Assembly: GCA_963702565.1 (NCBI GenBank)
Contig: CAVPDE010000005.1
Span: forward strand, 62,001-126,000
DNA from: CAVPDE01 sp963702565
Lineage (GTDB): Bacteria > Desulfobacterota > DSM-4660 > Desulfatiglandales > HGW-15
DNA length: 64,000 nucleotides
Direction of reading: 5' to 3'
The notes under the pieces were generated by a model, which was given only the letters and a program-made list of their open reading frames with translations, ran no database searches and was not told where the DNA came from. Both the position numbers and the translations under genes were made by a program. Numbering within the stretch: the first letter of the stretch is position 1; each line of letters begins with the position of its first letter. Below are positions 6,924 through 15,402 of the stretch, piece after piece.

Positions 6924-9900
6924 TCACGCGCTCTCCGCCTGAAAGAGGGCGTCCGTCTTCGCAAGGATCTGTTCATCGGTGAAATGCTTCAGGGCAATGG
7001 CTTTGCCCGGACACTCGGCCACGCAGGCGCCGCACCCACGACAGGCTGCGGGGTCAATGATCGCGTAACCTTCTTCACCGATGCTGGGAGCGCCATAAGG
7101 GCAGGTCCTCACGCAGGTGAGGCAAGCCGCACATTTATCGGAGTTCACAGAAGCGACTACGCCCCCCACAAAGATCCCTTCCTTGGACAGGATGGTCATG
7201 GCTCTTGCCACAGCGGCCTTGGCCTGGGTGATGCTCTCGTCGATAGGTTTGGGATAGTGGGCTAGGCCGGCCATGAAAATCCCTTCGGAAGCAAAGTCCA
7301 CAGGCCTCAGTTTGGCGTGCGCTTCGATCAGGAACCCTTCCTTGTTCACGGGGACCTTGAACAGTTCGAAGAGTTTCTTGTTCTCCGTCGGCAGAATCGC
7401 AGTGGCCAGGATCACGAGATCGGGTGCGATCTGAATGGGCCTTCCGAGAACATGGTCGATGACCTTGAGCGAGAGCGAGCCTTCACCGCTGGAGCTCAGC
7501 TCGGGCAATCGATCCAGCTCGTAGCGCACAAAAAGCACGCCCTTTTTCCTCGCTTCCCGGTAGAGATCTTCCCGGAACCCGTAAGATCGGACATCCCGGT
7601 AGAGAATGAAAACGTTCATGTCCGGGTTCAGCTCCTTGAGTTTGAGAGCGCTCTCCAGACTGTGGGTGCAACAGATCTTGCTGCAATAGGGCCTCTCGGG
7701 AATCCGGGAGCCCACGCATTGGACAAAGACCGCGGTCTGTGCTTTCTTCACCCGCTCATCGCCCCGGAGCACGGCTTCATCGAGATCCAGGTGGGTCAAC
7801 ACGCCGGGGTGCTTGCCGTAGAGATATTCCGAAGGCCGGTATTCCTGGCCGCCCGTGGCAATGATCGTGGTCCCGTGATCCACGTTCACAGGAGACCCTT
7901 TCCCATTCTGGGGCACAAGGGTACTCGTGAAATTTCCGAGGATCCCCGAGGTCTCCTTCACCTCGGTTTGCATGAAGAGCTGGATCCCGGGATGGTTCTT
8001 CACTCTTTCCACGAGCCCCTGCACATACTCCGAAATCTTTTCTCCCCGCCACGTGCTCCTGAGTCTTCTCGCCACACCGCCGAGGGTGTCCGTCTTTTCA
8101 ACGAGAAAAGCCTGGAAGCCCTGTTCGGCCACGCCGATCGCCGCCTCCATTCCCGCCACGCCGCCCCCGATCACCAGGGCGCTCTTGGTGACCTGGAGCC
8201 GCACCTGGTCGAGGGGTTCCACGAGGGCCGCCTTGGCCACGGCCATGCGCACGAGGTCTTTGGCCTTCTCCGTCGCCCTTCTGGGATCGTTCATGTGAAC
8301 CCAAGTGTTCTGATCCCGAATGTTGGCCATTTCGAAAAGGTACTTGTTCAACCCTGCATCGCGGATGGTCTCCTGGAAAAGAGGTTCATGGGTTCTCGGA
8401 GAGCAGGAGGCGACCACCACGCGGTTGATCCCCTTGTCCTTGATCACCTGTTTCATCTTGTCCTGCGTGTCCTGGGAGCAGGTGAAGAGGTTGTCTTCCA
8501 CGTGGACCACGTAGGGCAGGGTCCCTGCATATTCCCTCACCGCAGGCACGTCGGCGATGCCGCCGATGTTGATGCCGCAATTGCACACAAAAACGCCTAT
8601 TCGCGGCAACTGGCCCGACACGTCGAGCTCCGGAGGGAGTTGCTTGGATCGGGCCAAGGTCCCCCTGGACGCAGCGAGGACCTCCGTGGAGGCGGCAGCC
8701 GAGGCAGAGGCCTCCATCACGGAGTGGGGGATGTCCTTTGGGGCCTGGAAAACACCGCAAACGTAAACCCCGTCCCGAGAGGTGGTCACGGGCGCGAAAC
8801 TGCTCGTCATGGCGTACTGGTGCTCATTGAGCGCAACCCCCAGTTTCTCCGCAAGCTCGATGACCCCCTGCACAGGGGCCAGGCCGATGGAGAGCACGAC
8901 CATGTCAAAGTCTTCCTCTTTCACCTCGCCGGACTCGCTGGCAAAGCGTATCCTCAGATTCTCGTTTTCGACAGGCTCGATGGAATGAACCCTGGAGCGG
9001 ATAAAGCGAACGCCCCTTTCTTCCTCGGCACGGTTGTAATACTTTTCGAACTCCTTGCCGTAGGTCCGCATATCCATGAAGAAAATGGCCGCATCCAGCG
9101 GCTCCTTGCTGTGCTCCTTGGCGATGACCGCCTCTTTGATGGCATACATGCAGCACACGGCGGAGCAATAGCTGTGGTCGCAGCGGTTGATGTCCCTGGA
9201 CCCCACGCACTGGAGCCATGCGATTTTTTGAGGTTCCTTGTGATCCGAGGGCCGGACCAAGTGGCCTTCATAGGGCCCGGAGGCTGAAAGAATGCGCTCA
9301 AATTCCAGGCTCGTGACCACGTTGGGGTGGACCGAATAGCTGTACGTGTCGTAGCGGTTTGGATCAAAAGGAGTGAACCCCGGGGCGAGAATGATGGCGC
9401 CCACGTCCAGGACCCGTTCCCTGGGTTTCATGGAGTGATCCACGGCACCGGCCAGGCAGGCGGGAACACACTGGTAGCATTCCGAGCAGATCCCGCATTT
9501 CAGACAGCGTTCTGCTTCTTTGCGAACCTCCTCTTCGGTGAAGCCCAGGGTGATTTCCTTGAAGTTGCCCTTTCGCTCCGAGGGAGAAATCTTTCTCATC
9601 GCGATTCTTTTGTCTTTCGCGACCCCGGTGAAGTCGGGTTTCTCATAGGACCAGTCCTGGGTCCGGTCGACCCGCAGGTCGCGGCCGTTGAGGTATCGAT
9701 GGATGCTCTCTGCCGCATCCTTTCCGCAAGCGACCGCTTCCACCACGGACTTGGGACCGTACAGGGCGTCTCCTCCGGCAAAGACCCAGCCCAGCGGGGT
9801 CTGAAGCGTGACAGCGTCAGCATCCAGACCTCCTCTTCTGGTGACGGCCACGCTCTCGCTTTGGGCGAAAGTGAGGTCTCCGGCTTGACCGATCGCGACG

Positions 9901-11360
9901 ATCGCTCCCTCGGTGTCCATCACGGTCAACACTTTTTCATCGTAGCTGGGATTGAACGCTCCCTTCTCATCAAAGACCGATGTGCAGCGCTTGAACTCAA
10001 TGCCCGCGATCTTTCCTCCCTTCTCAACAAAGCGTTTGGGGCCCCAGCTGTTCACGATCTTCACGCCTTCTTCCAGGGCCTCGTCGATTTCGTATTTCCA
10101 CGCGGGCATCTCTTCTCTTTTTTCGAGACACACCAGGGTCACGTCCTCGGCGCCTTTTCGGAGGGCGGTGAGAGCCACATCAATGGCCACGTTGCCGCCG
10201 CCGATGACGATCATTTTCTTGGGGAGGCTCACGGGGTTTCCAAGAGCGGCATCGCGGAGGAACTCCACGCCGCGGAGCACTCCGGCCATGTCTTCTCCGG
10301 GTACGTTCAGCTTGCGGCTCACGTGCAGTCCTGTGGCCAGGAAAACGGCTTTGTATCCGTCTTTCTTGAGACTGTCGAGTGTCACGTCTTGCCCGAAAGT
10401 GACTCCGGTCCTGATCTCGACGCCCATCTCGCGGATGACCTGAACTTCCGCCTCAATAATGTTTCGGGGCAGCCGGTATTCGGGAATGCCCACGGCCATC
10501 ATGCCCCCGGTGACCGGGAGCTTTTCAAAGACCGTGACCGGGTAGCCCTCTTTGGCCAGGGTGGAGGCGGCTGTCAAGCCGGCAGGACCCGCGCCGATGA
10601 TCCCGATCTTCTCCTCTCGTCTTTCCTTGACTTTAGGGATCGATCGGGCTTCGCCCGAGAGTTCATAGTCTGCGAGGAAACGGTGGAGGTATTCGATGGC
10701 AATGGGCTCATCGAGATCTCCCCGCGTGCAAATGCCTTCGCAGGGGTGGTGGCACACTCGGCCACAGATGGCGGGGAAGGGGTGGGCCTCCTTGAAAAGC
10801 TCCAGGGCTTCACGGTACTTGCCCTGGTTGATCAACGCGATGTAGCCCTGGACGCTGACATGGGCCGGGCAAGTCGCCTTGCAGGGGGCCGTGCCCCGTT
10901 TTTCGATCGCGTATGCGCTCGGCATGGCCTGGGGGTAGAGTTTGTACGCTGCCTTGCGATCGCGCAATTCTTCATCAAAGCGGTTGGCCACATCGATGGG
11001 GCAGGCCTTGGAGCACTCGCCGCAGGCCGTGCACTTGCTCATGTCTATGTAGCGGGGTTTCTGGAGGACCTTCACCTTGAAATTGCCCGGTTCGCCGCTC
11101 ACATCGAGGATTTCGGTGAGAGGTAACAGGTCGATGTTAAGGTGCCTCCCGCACTCGACCAGTTTCGGCGAAATAATGCACATGGAACAATCGTTTGTTG
11201 GAAAGGTCTTGTCCAGCTGCGCCATAACTCCGCCGATGGCAGAGTTTTTTTCAACGAGATAGACAAGGTAACCTGAATCCGCGAGGTCCAGAGAAGCCTG
11301 GATGCCGGCAATACCGGCGCCAACCACCATTACCGATCCTACTGGAGTGTTTTTACTCAT
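6924..11360 (-). CDS. hdrA: giant HdrA: HdrA module with GltD-like insertion, fused to a second HdrA and ferredoxin domains
   Basis: A 1478-residue iron-sulfur flavoprotein. Residues 8-40 are an FAD fold (VVGAGIAGIQAS). Residues 58-70 hold the HdrA Cys motif DCSMCIISPKLVEC, and 110-120 a ferredoxin motif CTACGECSKAC. About 145-585 is a GltD-like domain: N-terminal Cys motifs (CGRVCHHPCEGIC), FAD fold IIGAGPAGLTAAS, NAD(P) fold VIGGGNVAIDVAL, and AGGDAL. HdrA sequence then resumes, with CLKCGICSECYQC and CVGSR with CDHSYCSAVCC. A second HdrA follows (VIGGGVAGMEAAI; CVGSR with YCSKICC). Two 4Fe-4S motifs (CAACLTCVRTCP, CRGCGACVAECP) end the protein. HdrA is the known flavin-bifurcation site; the insert would give it its own NAD(P)H site. 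No HdrB or HdrC is in the window. Start ATG 11360, GAGGAG upstream. Confidence 0.88.
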   Translation of the reverse strand: MSKNTPVGSVMVVGAGIAGIQASLDLADSGYLVYLVEKNSAIGGVMAQLDKTFPTNDCSMCIISPKLVECGRHLNIDLLPLTEILDVSGEPGNFKVKVLQKPRYIDMSKCTACGECSKACPIDVANRFDEELRDRKAAYKLYPQAMPSAYAIEKRGTAPCKATCPAHVSVQGYIALINQGKYREALELFKEAHPFPAICGRVCHHPCEGICTRGDLDEPIAIEYLHRFLADYELSGEARSIPKVKERREEKIGIIGAGPAGLTAASTLAKEGYPVTVFEKLPVTGGMMAVGIPEYRLPRNIIEAEVQVIREMGVEIRTGVTFGQDVTLDSLKKDGYKAVFLATGLHVSRKLNVPGEDMAGVLRGVEFLRDAALGNPVSLPKKMIVIGGGNVAIDVALTALRKGAEDVTLVCLEKREEMPAWKYEIDEALEEGVKIVNSWGPKRFVEKGGKIAGIEFKRCTSVFDEKGAFNPSYDEKVLTVMDTEGAIVAIGQAGDLTFAQSESVAVTRRGGLDADAVTLQTPLGWVFAGGDALYGPKSVVEAVACGKDAAESIHRYLNGRDLRVDRTQDWSYEKPDFTGVAKDKRIAMRKISPSERKGNFKEITLGFTEEEVRKEAERCLKCGICSECYQCVPACLAGAVDHSMKPRERVLDVGAIILAPGFTPFDPNRYDTYSYSVHPNVVTSLEFERILSASGPYEGHLVRPSDHKEPQKIAWLQCVGSRDINRCDHSYCSAVCCMYAIKEAVIAKEHSKEPLDAAIFFMDMRTYGKEFEKYYNRAEEERGVRFIRSRVHSIEPVENENLRIRFASESGEVKEEDFDMVVLSIGLAPVQGVIELAEKLGVALNEHQYAMTSSFAPVTTSRDGVYVCGVFQAPKDIPHSVMEASASAAASTEVLAASRGTLARSKQLPPELDVSGQLPRIGVFVCNCGINIGGIADVPAVREYAGTLPYVVHVEDNLFTCSQDTQDKMKQVIKDKGINRVVVASCSPRTHEPLFQETIRDAGLNKYLFEMANIRDQNTWVHMNDPRRATEKAKDLVRMAVAKAALVEPLDQVRLQVTKSALVIGGGVAGMEAAIGVAEQGFQAFLVEKTDTLGGVARRLRSTWRGEKISEYVQGLVERVKNHPGIQLFMQTEVKETSGILGNFTSTLVPQNGKGSPVNVDHGTTIIATGGQEYRPSEYLYGKHPGVLTHLDLDEAVLRGDERVKKAQTAVFVQCVGSRIPERPYCSKICCTHSLESALKLKELNPDMNVFILYRDVRSYGFREDLYREARKKGVLFVRYELDRLPELSSSGEGSLSLKVIDHVLGRPIQIAPDLVILATAILPTENKKLFELFKVPVNKEGFLIEAHAKLRPVDFASEGIFMAGLAHYPKPIDESITQAKAAVARAMTILSKEGIFVGGVVASVNSDKCAACLTCVRTCPYGAPSIGEEGYAIIDPAACRGCGACVAECPGKAIALKHFTDEQILAKTDALFQAESA

Positions 11361-11746
11361 GGATCAAACAATACTCCTCGTGAGCACGAACTGTCCCCTC
11401 AGGGAAAAGCCCGGAATTTTCGTTCTGCAAAGGCTGAGATAACCTTGAGGCGGGTGTTTCGACTTAACGTAGTCGATTTACAACCAATTTTGGATGCAGG
11501 AGAATGCCACAGCGCAAAGGCGTGTGTCAAGAAATAAACACACCCGAAATAAAAGTGCCCCAACAAAAGCCTCGGCAAACCAGCCTAGAACTTGTAATAT
11601 AGAAGATAGAACGCGGAGGCCGAGGATTCAAGTGTTCTGAAGCAACTTGTGATAGCCGAATGAAAATGACAGCATATTGACTCGGCTGTAAGCAGTGTTC
11701 TGAAGCAACTCGACTCAAGTGAGAGGAGATGAGGAGGGCAGCATTG
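11361..11746. promoter_or_regulatory. divergent intergenic region with 17-bp direct repeats
   Basis: This 386-base gap separates hdrA (-) from the ParB-like gene (+). AGTGTTCTGAAGCAACT occurs twice (11631-11647 and 11694-11710), 63 bases apart and just before the ParB-like start, so it may be a binding site for that gene's regulator or product. A small inverted repeat GTGTGT/ACACAC lies near 11519-11540. I see no convincing gene; short minus-strand frames here look accidental. Confidence 0.45.
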
Positions 11747-12721
11747 ATGGAATTCAGCAGAGGGGAGGGGATCCATTTGGATCTCGAGAAAATGGCGGAC
11801 GATCCTGGTCCCTACACCATGAGTTACGGGTTCAACCTCGACGTTCTCTGTGAATCCATAAGAAAGGTAGGTCTGATCAATCCTCCTTTGGTGGCTCGTA
11901 ATCAGGAAGGGTCCTTTGACGTTGTTTCAGGATTCCGCCGGATCTTGGCGCTGAAGGCACTTGGCGAACGCAACGCTTTCTGCCACGACGTGACCACTGC
12001 TTTGGCATCGCCCCTCGAAAGGCTTCTCGCCGCGTTCTACGAAAACCTTGCCACAAGGAAGTTCAACGACATGGAGAAGGCTATCCTACTTCATAAGCTC
12101 CAAGCGCATGTGGCGACGGAAGAGATCCTGGCTTCTTTTATGCCTCTCCTCTCTCTGCCTTCGCATGAAGGCACCTTGAAGTTCTACGTGAAGCTCCTGC
12201 ATCTAGAAGAGAGCGTTCAGAGAGCCATAGGCCGGGAAGAGATTTCGATCAAAGTCGCTAAAGCTCTTGTTGAAATGGAAAAAGACTCTCAACAGGTTCT
12301 GTTCCAGTGGATCAACCTATTAAAATATAATTTTAATCAACAATTAAAATTTATTGAATACATAGAAGATATAAGAATACGAGAGACGTTGGCAGCTCCT
12401 GAATTGCTCGCTGAGGAATCCTTCCTGAAAGTCATGGAAAACCCGAGATTGAACAATCCCCAAAAAGGTAAGGCAGTACTTGAAACTCTGAGGCTGAGGC
12501 GGTTCCCTCGACTGGCGCAGGCACAGCATGCGGTGGAGAGCGCGGTTTCCGCAATTTCAATGCCCCGCGAAGCTTCTATTCATTACGATCCCTATCTGGA
12601 AAACCCGTATTATCGCCTGGAAATCAATTTCAAGCACGGGAAGGATCTCAAGAATGCGATAAGCAGGCTTCATGCTTTGCCTGAACTTGAAGCACTTCCT
12701 GAACTGTGGACAGGTCGATGA
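11747..12721 (+). CDS. ParB-like N-terminal-domain protein
   Basis: A 324-residue protein whose first half matches the ParB/Srx-type fold: GFNLDVLCESIRKVGLINPP, VVSGFRRILALKALGE (the ParB GxRR box), and YENLATRKFNDMEKAILLHKL, equivalent to the ParB ENxxR segment. The C-terminal half is not recognised. An AT-rich patch at 12318-12375 encodes LLKYNFNQQLKFIEYI, unlike the rest of the gene. ATG at 11747 is preferred over 11729 because AGGAGG lies 9 bases before it. The stop overlaps the start of the radical SAM gene, so the two are probably translated together. There is no ParA next to it, so a role in chromosome partition is doubtful; regulation or DNA maintenance is inference. Confidence 0.72.
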   Translation: MEFSRGEGIHLDLEKMADDPGPYTMSYGFNLDVLCESIRKVGLINPPLVARNQEGSFDVVSGFRRILALKALGERNAFCHDVTTALASPLERLLAAFYENLATRKFNDMEKAILLHKLQAHVATEEILASFMPLLSLPSHEGTLKFYVKLLHLEESVQRAIGREEISIKVAKALVEMEKDSQQVLFQWINLLKYNFNQQLKFIEYIEDIRIRETLAAPELLAEESFLKVMENPRLNNPQKGKAVLETLRLRRFPRLAQAQHAVESAVSAISMPREASIHYDPYLENPYYRLEINFKHGKDLKNAISRLHALPELEALPELWTGR

Positions 12722-13812
12722 ATTTTATGATCAAAAAGGCTGTCCTGGAAAAGGATGCCGAGAACTATCCTTTTGCGCAGAGGGCTGTGGAACGGCTCCA
12801 GGGTTTCTCTCCGGTCCGAGCAACGGATGGGCTCCCGCCAAAGGGCGACGACGAGTTTGATCGGGACAAAGAGACGCTTCGGCTGCTCCCGTTTCCCGGC
12901 CAGATTCTTAAACCCTGCCCTGGAACACGGGAGTATCTTTGCTGCGGATATCAGATCCTCAATATCGGCACGAATTGTCCCCTGAACTGCAGCTATTGCA
13001 TCCTCCAGGCTTACTTCAATCAACCTTCTCTCCGCGTATTTGTGAATGTGGAGCAGCAGCTTGAAGGGATACGCAAAGCGCTTCACTTCTCCGGCAGAAA
13101 GATTTTCAGAATCGGGACAGGAGAGTTCACGGACAGTCTTGCCCTGGACCCTATTGTGAAGTGGACGCAAGTCCTGCCTTCTTTTGTGGCAGAGCACGAG
13201 AATGTGGTTCTGGAATTCAAAACAAAGACCGTGTCCATCGAAGGTCTCCTTTCATCAACCTACCGCGATCGTATCGTGGTGTCCTGGTCCCTTAACAGCC
13301 CGTCCATCGCAGCCACAGAAGAGCACGGAGCGCCTTCGATCAGGAAAAGGTTGGAAGCGGCGAGAACCTGCCAGAGGGAAGGGTTCACCCTGGGGTTTCA
13401 CTTTGACCCGTTGATCGAACACCCTTCCTGGAAAGACGAATATGCTCGCACCATGGACCTCCTCGACCACTTCGTCGACCCTTCCAAGGTCATATGGATC
13501 AGTCTGGGCTGCCTTCGTTACATGCCTTCTTTAAAAGGAGTGATCAGGAAACGGTTTCCGGAAAGCCACATCCTTGACGGCGAATTTGTCCCCGGTCTGG
13601 ATGGCAAAATGCGCTACATTAAGCCTGTTCGAGCTGAAATGTACAGTTTTATGAAAAAAAAGCTTGCGCAGTGGGGCATGGAGAGCGGCGTGTATCTGTG
13701 CATGGAAAGCAGGGACGTCTGGCAAAAAGCCCTAGGGTGGTCCCCGGAGAATTCTGATGGGCTTTCTGATTATCTGGACCGCAGGGCTGCTTCGGCGTTC
13801 GCTCTGCCCTGA
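12718..13812 (+). CDS. spore photoproduct lyase-family radical SAM protein
   Basis: A 364-residue radical SAM enzyme. The cluster motif is CPLNCSYCILQAYF (Cys87, Cys91, Cys94), preceded by CPGTREYLCCGYQ and followed by FRIGTGEFTDSLALD, all typical of the SplB family, which repairs the UV lesion spore photoproduct in firmicute spores. This genome shows no sign of being a spore former, so the substrate may be another thymine lesion or something else. The start ATG at 12718 overlaps the ParB-like stop by ATGA; the frame also has GTG at 12706. The pairing with a ParB-like DNA-binding gene supports a DNA-directed role, by inference. Confidence 0.82.
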   Translation: MNFMIKKAVLEKDAENYPFAQRAVERLQGFSPVRATDGLPPKGDDEFDRDKETLRLLPFPGQILKPCPGTREYLCCGYQILNIGTNCPLNCSYCILQAYFNQPSLRVFVNVEQQLEGIRKALHFSGRKIFRIGTGEFTDSLALDPIVKWTQVLPSFVAEHENVVLEFKTKTVSIEGLLSSTYRDRIVVSWSLNSPSIAATEEHGAPSIRKRLEAARTCQREGFTLGFHFDPLIEHPSWKDEYARTMDLLDHFVDPSKVIWISLGCLRYMPSLKGVIRKRFPESHILDGEFVPGLDGKMRYIKPVRAEMYSFMKKKLAQWGMESGVYLCMESRDVWQKALGWSPENSDGLSDYLDRRAASAFALP

Positions 13813-13845
13813 GATCCGTATTTTTCTTTTTTCCTAAACATTCAC

Positions 13846-13875
13846 TTGAACTCGAAGCTCTGCGTGTGATATGAA
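13846..13875 (+). promoter_or_regulatory. possible promoter of the nfu-hbd unit
   Basis: TTGAAC (13846-13851), an 18-base spacer and TATGAA (13870-13875) lie about 40 bases upstream of the NfuA-type gene. The match is moderate. Confidence 0.35.
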
Positions 13876-13916
13876 AACCGACGAATACAGAGTTTCAACA
13901 GGGAGGGATAACTCTA

Positions 13917-14141
13917 ATGCTTAAAGATAAAGTGGAAAGTGCTTTGAACAAAGTGAGACCTTCTTTGCAGGCCGACGGCGGCGATGTTCAACTGATCGAC
14001 GTCGATGACCAGGGGGTCGTCAAAGTCAAGCTGACCGGGGCTTGCGGGGGTTGCCCGATGTCTCAGATGACCCTCAAAATGGGCATAGAGAAAATCTTGA
14101 AGCAGAATGTTCCTGAAGTGACGAGAGTTGAATCGGCATAG
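13917..14141 (+). CDS. NifU C-terminal-domain (Nfu-type) Fe-S scaffold
   Basis: A 74-residue stand-alone NifU-like domain. The family core is clear: LQADGGDVQLIDV, then VKVKLTGACGGCPMS with the CxxC that binds an Fe-S cluster, then TLKMGIEKIL. Such proteins hand 4Fe-4S or 2Fe-2S clusters to apo-enzymes in the cytoplasm, which suits a genome rich in Fe-S proteins. GGGAGGG lies just upstream of the ATG. It is 27 bases before the hbd gene, so probably co-transcribed. Confidence 0.9.
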   Translation: MLKDKVESALNKVRPSLQADGGDVQLIDVDDQGVVKVKLTGACGGCPMSQMTLKMGIEKILKQNVPEVTRVESA

Positions 14142-14168
14142 ACTTTACAGACTAGGGAGGAATCAGAA

Positions 14169-15029
14169 ATGGAAATTCGGAAAATCGGTGTGATCGGCGC
14201 CGGAACCATGGGAAACGGCATTGCACAGGTCGCGGCTCAGATCGGGTGCGACGTGATTATGCGGGATATCGAGGACTCGTTTGTGGACCGCGGTATCAAA
14301 GCGATCGACAAGTTCCTCGGCAAGAGCGTCGAAAAAGGGAAACTGGCGGCGGACGAAAAAACTAAGATCATGGGCAGGATCAAGGGGACCACAAAAATGA
14401 CCGACCTCAAGGATGTCGACTTTGTCGTGGAGGCGGTGATCGAGGACATGGCCCTCAAGAAAAGCGTGTTCAAAGAACTGGATGCCTTGTGCCGGCCTGA
14501 AGTCATCCTCTCCACCAACACGTCATCCATGTCCATCACGGAGATCGCGGCATCCACAAAGCGGCCTGACAAGGTCTGCGGAATGCACTTCTTCAACCCT
14601 GTGCCGCTCATGAAGCTTGTTGAGATCATTCGGGGCTACAGCACCAGCGACCAAACCATGGCTGCGGCCACAGCACTGGCCAAGAAGATGGGAAAAATCA
14701 CGGTGGAGGTGAAGAAGGACTCCCCGGGATTCATAGTCAACCGCTGCATGATCCCACACATGATCGAAGCCATCAAGATCGTGGAAGAAGGGATCGCGAG
14801 CATTCCGGACGTGGACACGGCCGTGAAAAACGGGCTCAATTACCCCATGGGACCTTTTGAGCTCATGGATCTGACCGGCATCGACATTGCGTATTTCGTG
14901 AGCGAGTATTTCTTCAAGGAACTCAACAAAGAGCTTAAGTGGGCGTCTCCGAACCTGCTCAAGACCATGATACGGGCCAACCGGTTAGGCAGGAAAACGG
15001 GAGGAGGGTGGTACGAGGTGGGCAAGTAA
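14169..15029 (+). CDS. hbd: 3-hydroxybutyryl-CoA dehydrogenase
   Basis: A 286-residue NAD(P)-dependent dehydrogenase that interconverts acetoacetyl-CoA and 3-hydroxybutyryl-CoA. The Rossmann motif GVIGAGTMGNGIAQVAA is at the N-terminus. STNTSSMSITEIA, the catalytic His in GMHFFNPVPLMKLVE, and the C-terminal dimer domain signature (SPGFIVNR, PMGPFELMDLTGID, GRKTGGGWYEV) follow. Length is normal for the family. It has a good Shine-Dalgarno (AGGGAGG) and is followed by a strong terminator. It likely serves butyrate or beta-oxidation-type acyl-CoA metabolism; no other acyl-CoA genes are adjacent. Confidence 0.93.
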   Translation: MEIRKIGVIGAGTMGNGIAQVAAQIGCDVIMRDIEDSFVDRGIKAIDKFLGKSVEKGKLAADEKTKIMGRIKGTTKMTDLKDVDFVVEAVIEDMALKKSVFKELDALCRPEVILSTNTSSMSITEIAASTKRPDKVCGMHFFNPVPLMKLVEIIRGYSTSDQTMAAATALAKKMGKITVEVKKDSPGFIVNRCMIPHMIEAIKIVEEGIASIPDVDTAVKNGLNYPMGPFELMDLTGIDIAYFVSEYFFKELNKELKWASPNLLKTMIRANRLGRKTGGGWYEVGK

Positions 15030-15060
15030 CCTGGGCCACACCCGTCGTCGCTGAAGAATT

Positions 15061-15096
15061 AAGAAGGCAGTCCGAGCCACCCCGGACTGCCTTCTT
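15061..15096. terminator. bidirectional terminator between hbd and the small basic protein gene
   Basis: Perfect 14-bp stem (AAGAAGGCAGTCCG at 15061-15074 with its complement at 15083-15096), 8-base loop, followed by TTGTTT on the plus strand. It separates two convergent genes and can serve both. Confidence 0.85.
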
Positions 15097-15114
15097 GTTT
15101 GAAGAGGGCTGGGC

Positions 15115-15204
15115 CTACTTGTTCTTGTGCCGCATCAATTTCCTCTGCTTTCGATACTTGTGTTTCCGGATTTTCTTTCTTCGTTTCTTGACGACGCTAC
15201 CCAT
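15115..15204 (-). CDS. 29-residue AURKAIP1/COX24-like basic protein (bS22-like)
   Basis: A very small gene, ATG at 15204, TAG at 15115-15117. The product begins MGSVVKKRRKKIRKHKYR and ends LMRHKNK, with about 18 Lys/Arg/His in 29 residues. This is the pattern of the AURKAIP1/COX24 domain proteins, whose mycobacterial relative bS22 sits in the small ribosomal subunit. GGAGG lies 9 bases upstream of the start and a good promoter lies behind it, which argues strongly that it is real. A ribosome-associated role is family knowledge plus inference. Confidence 0.85.
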   Translation of the reverse strand: MGSVVKKRRKKIRKHKYRKQRKLMRHKNK

Positions 15205-15244
15205 TCGCAGAGGTCCTCCGATCCTTTAAGAAGTCAGACAGTGG

Positions 15245-15273
15245 TATGTACACGGATGAAACCACCATGTCAA
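15245..15273 (-). promoter_or_regulatory. sigma-70-type promoter of the 29-residue protein gene
   Basis: On the minus strand TTGACA (15268-15273), a 17-base spacer and TACATA (15245-15250) lie about 40 bases before the ATG at 15204. The -35 and spacing are consensus. Confidence 0.6.
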
Positions 15274-15402
15274 CAAAATATTTGGTTTTTTCGGTGCATG
15301 GGAAGGCGGAGGAGAGGATGCCCGGGCTTGGCCCGTGGAGGAAACAGGTTGTGGCATTAGTTTACATAATATATCTTATCAGAATACACGCCAACGCTCA
15401 GC

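Noticed and set aside
7317..11126. Two long plus-strand frames (656 and 599 residues) opposite hdrA
   Set aside because: Both are antisense to a protein with many intact Fe-S and flavin motifs; no recognisable domains.
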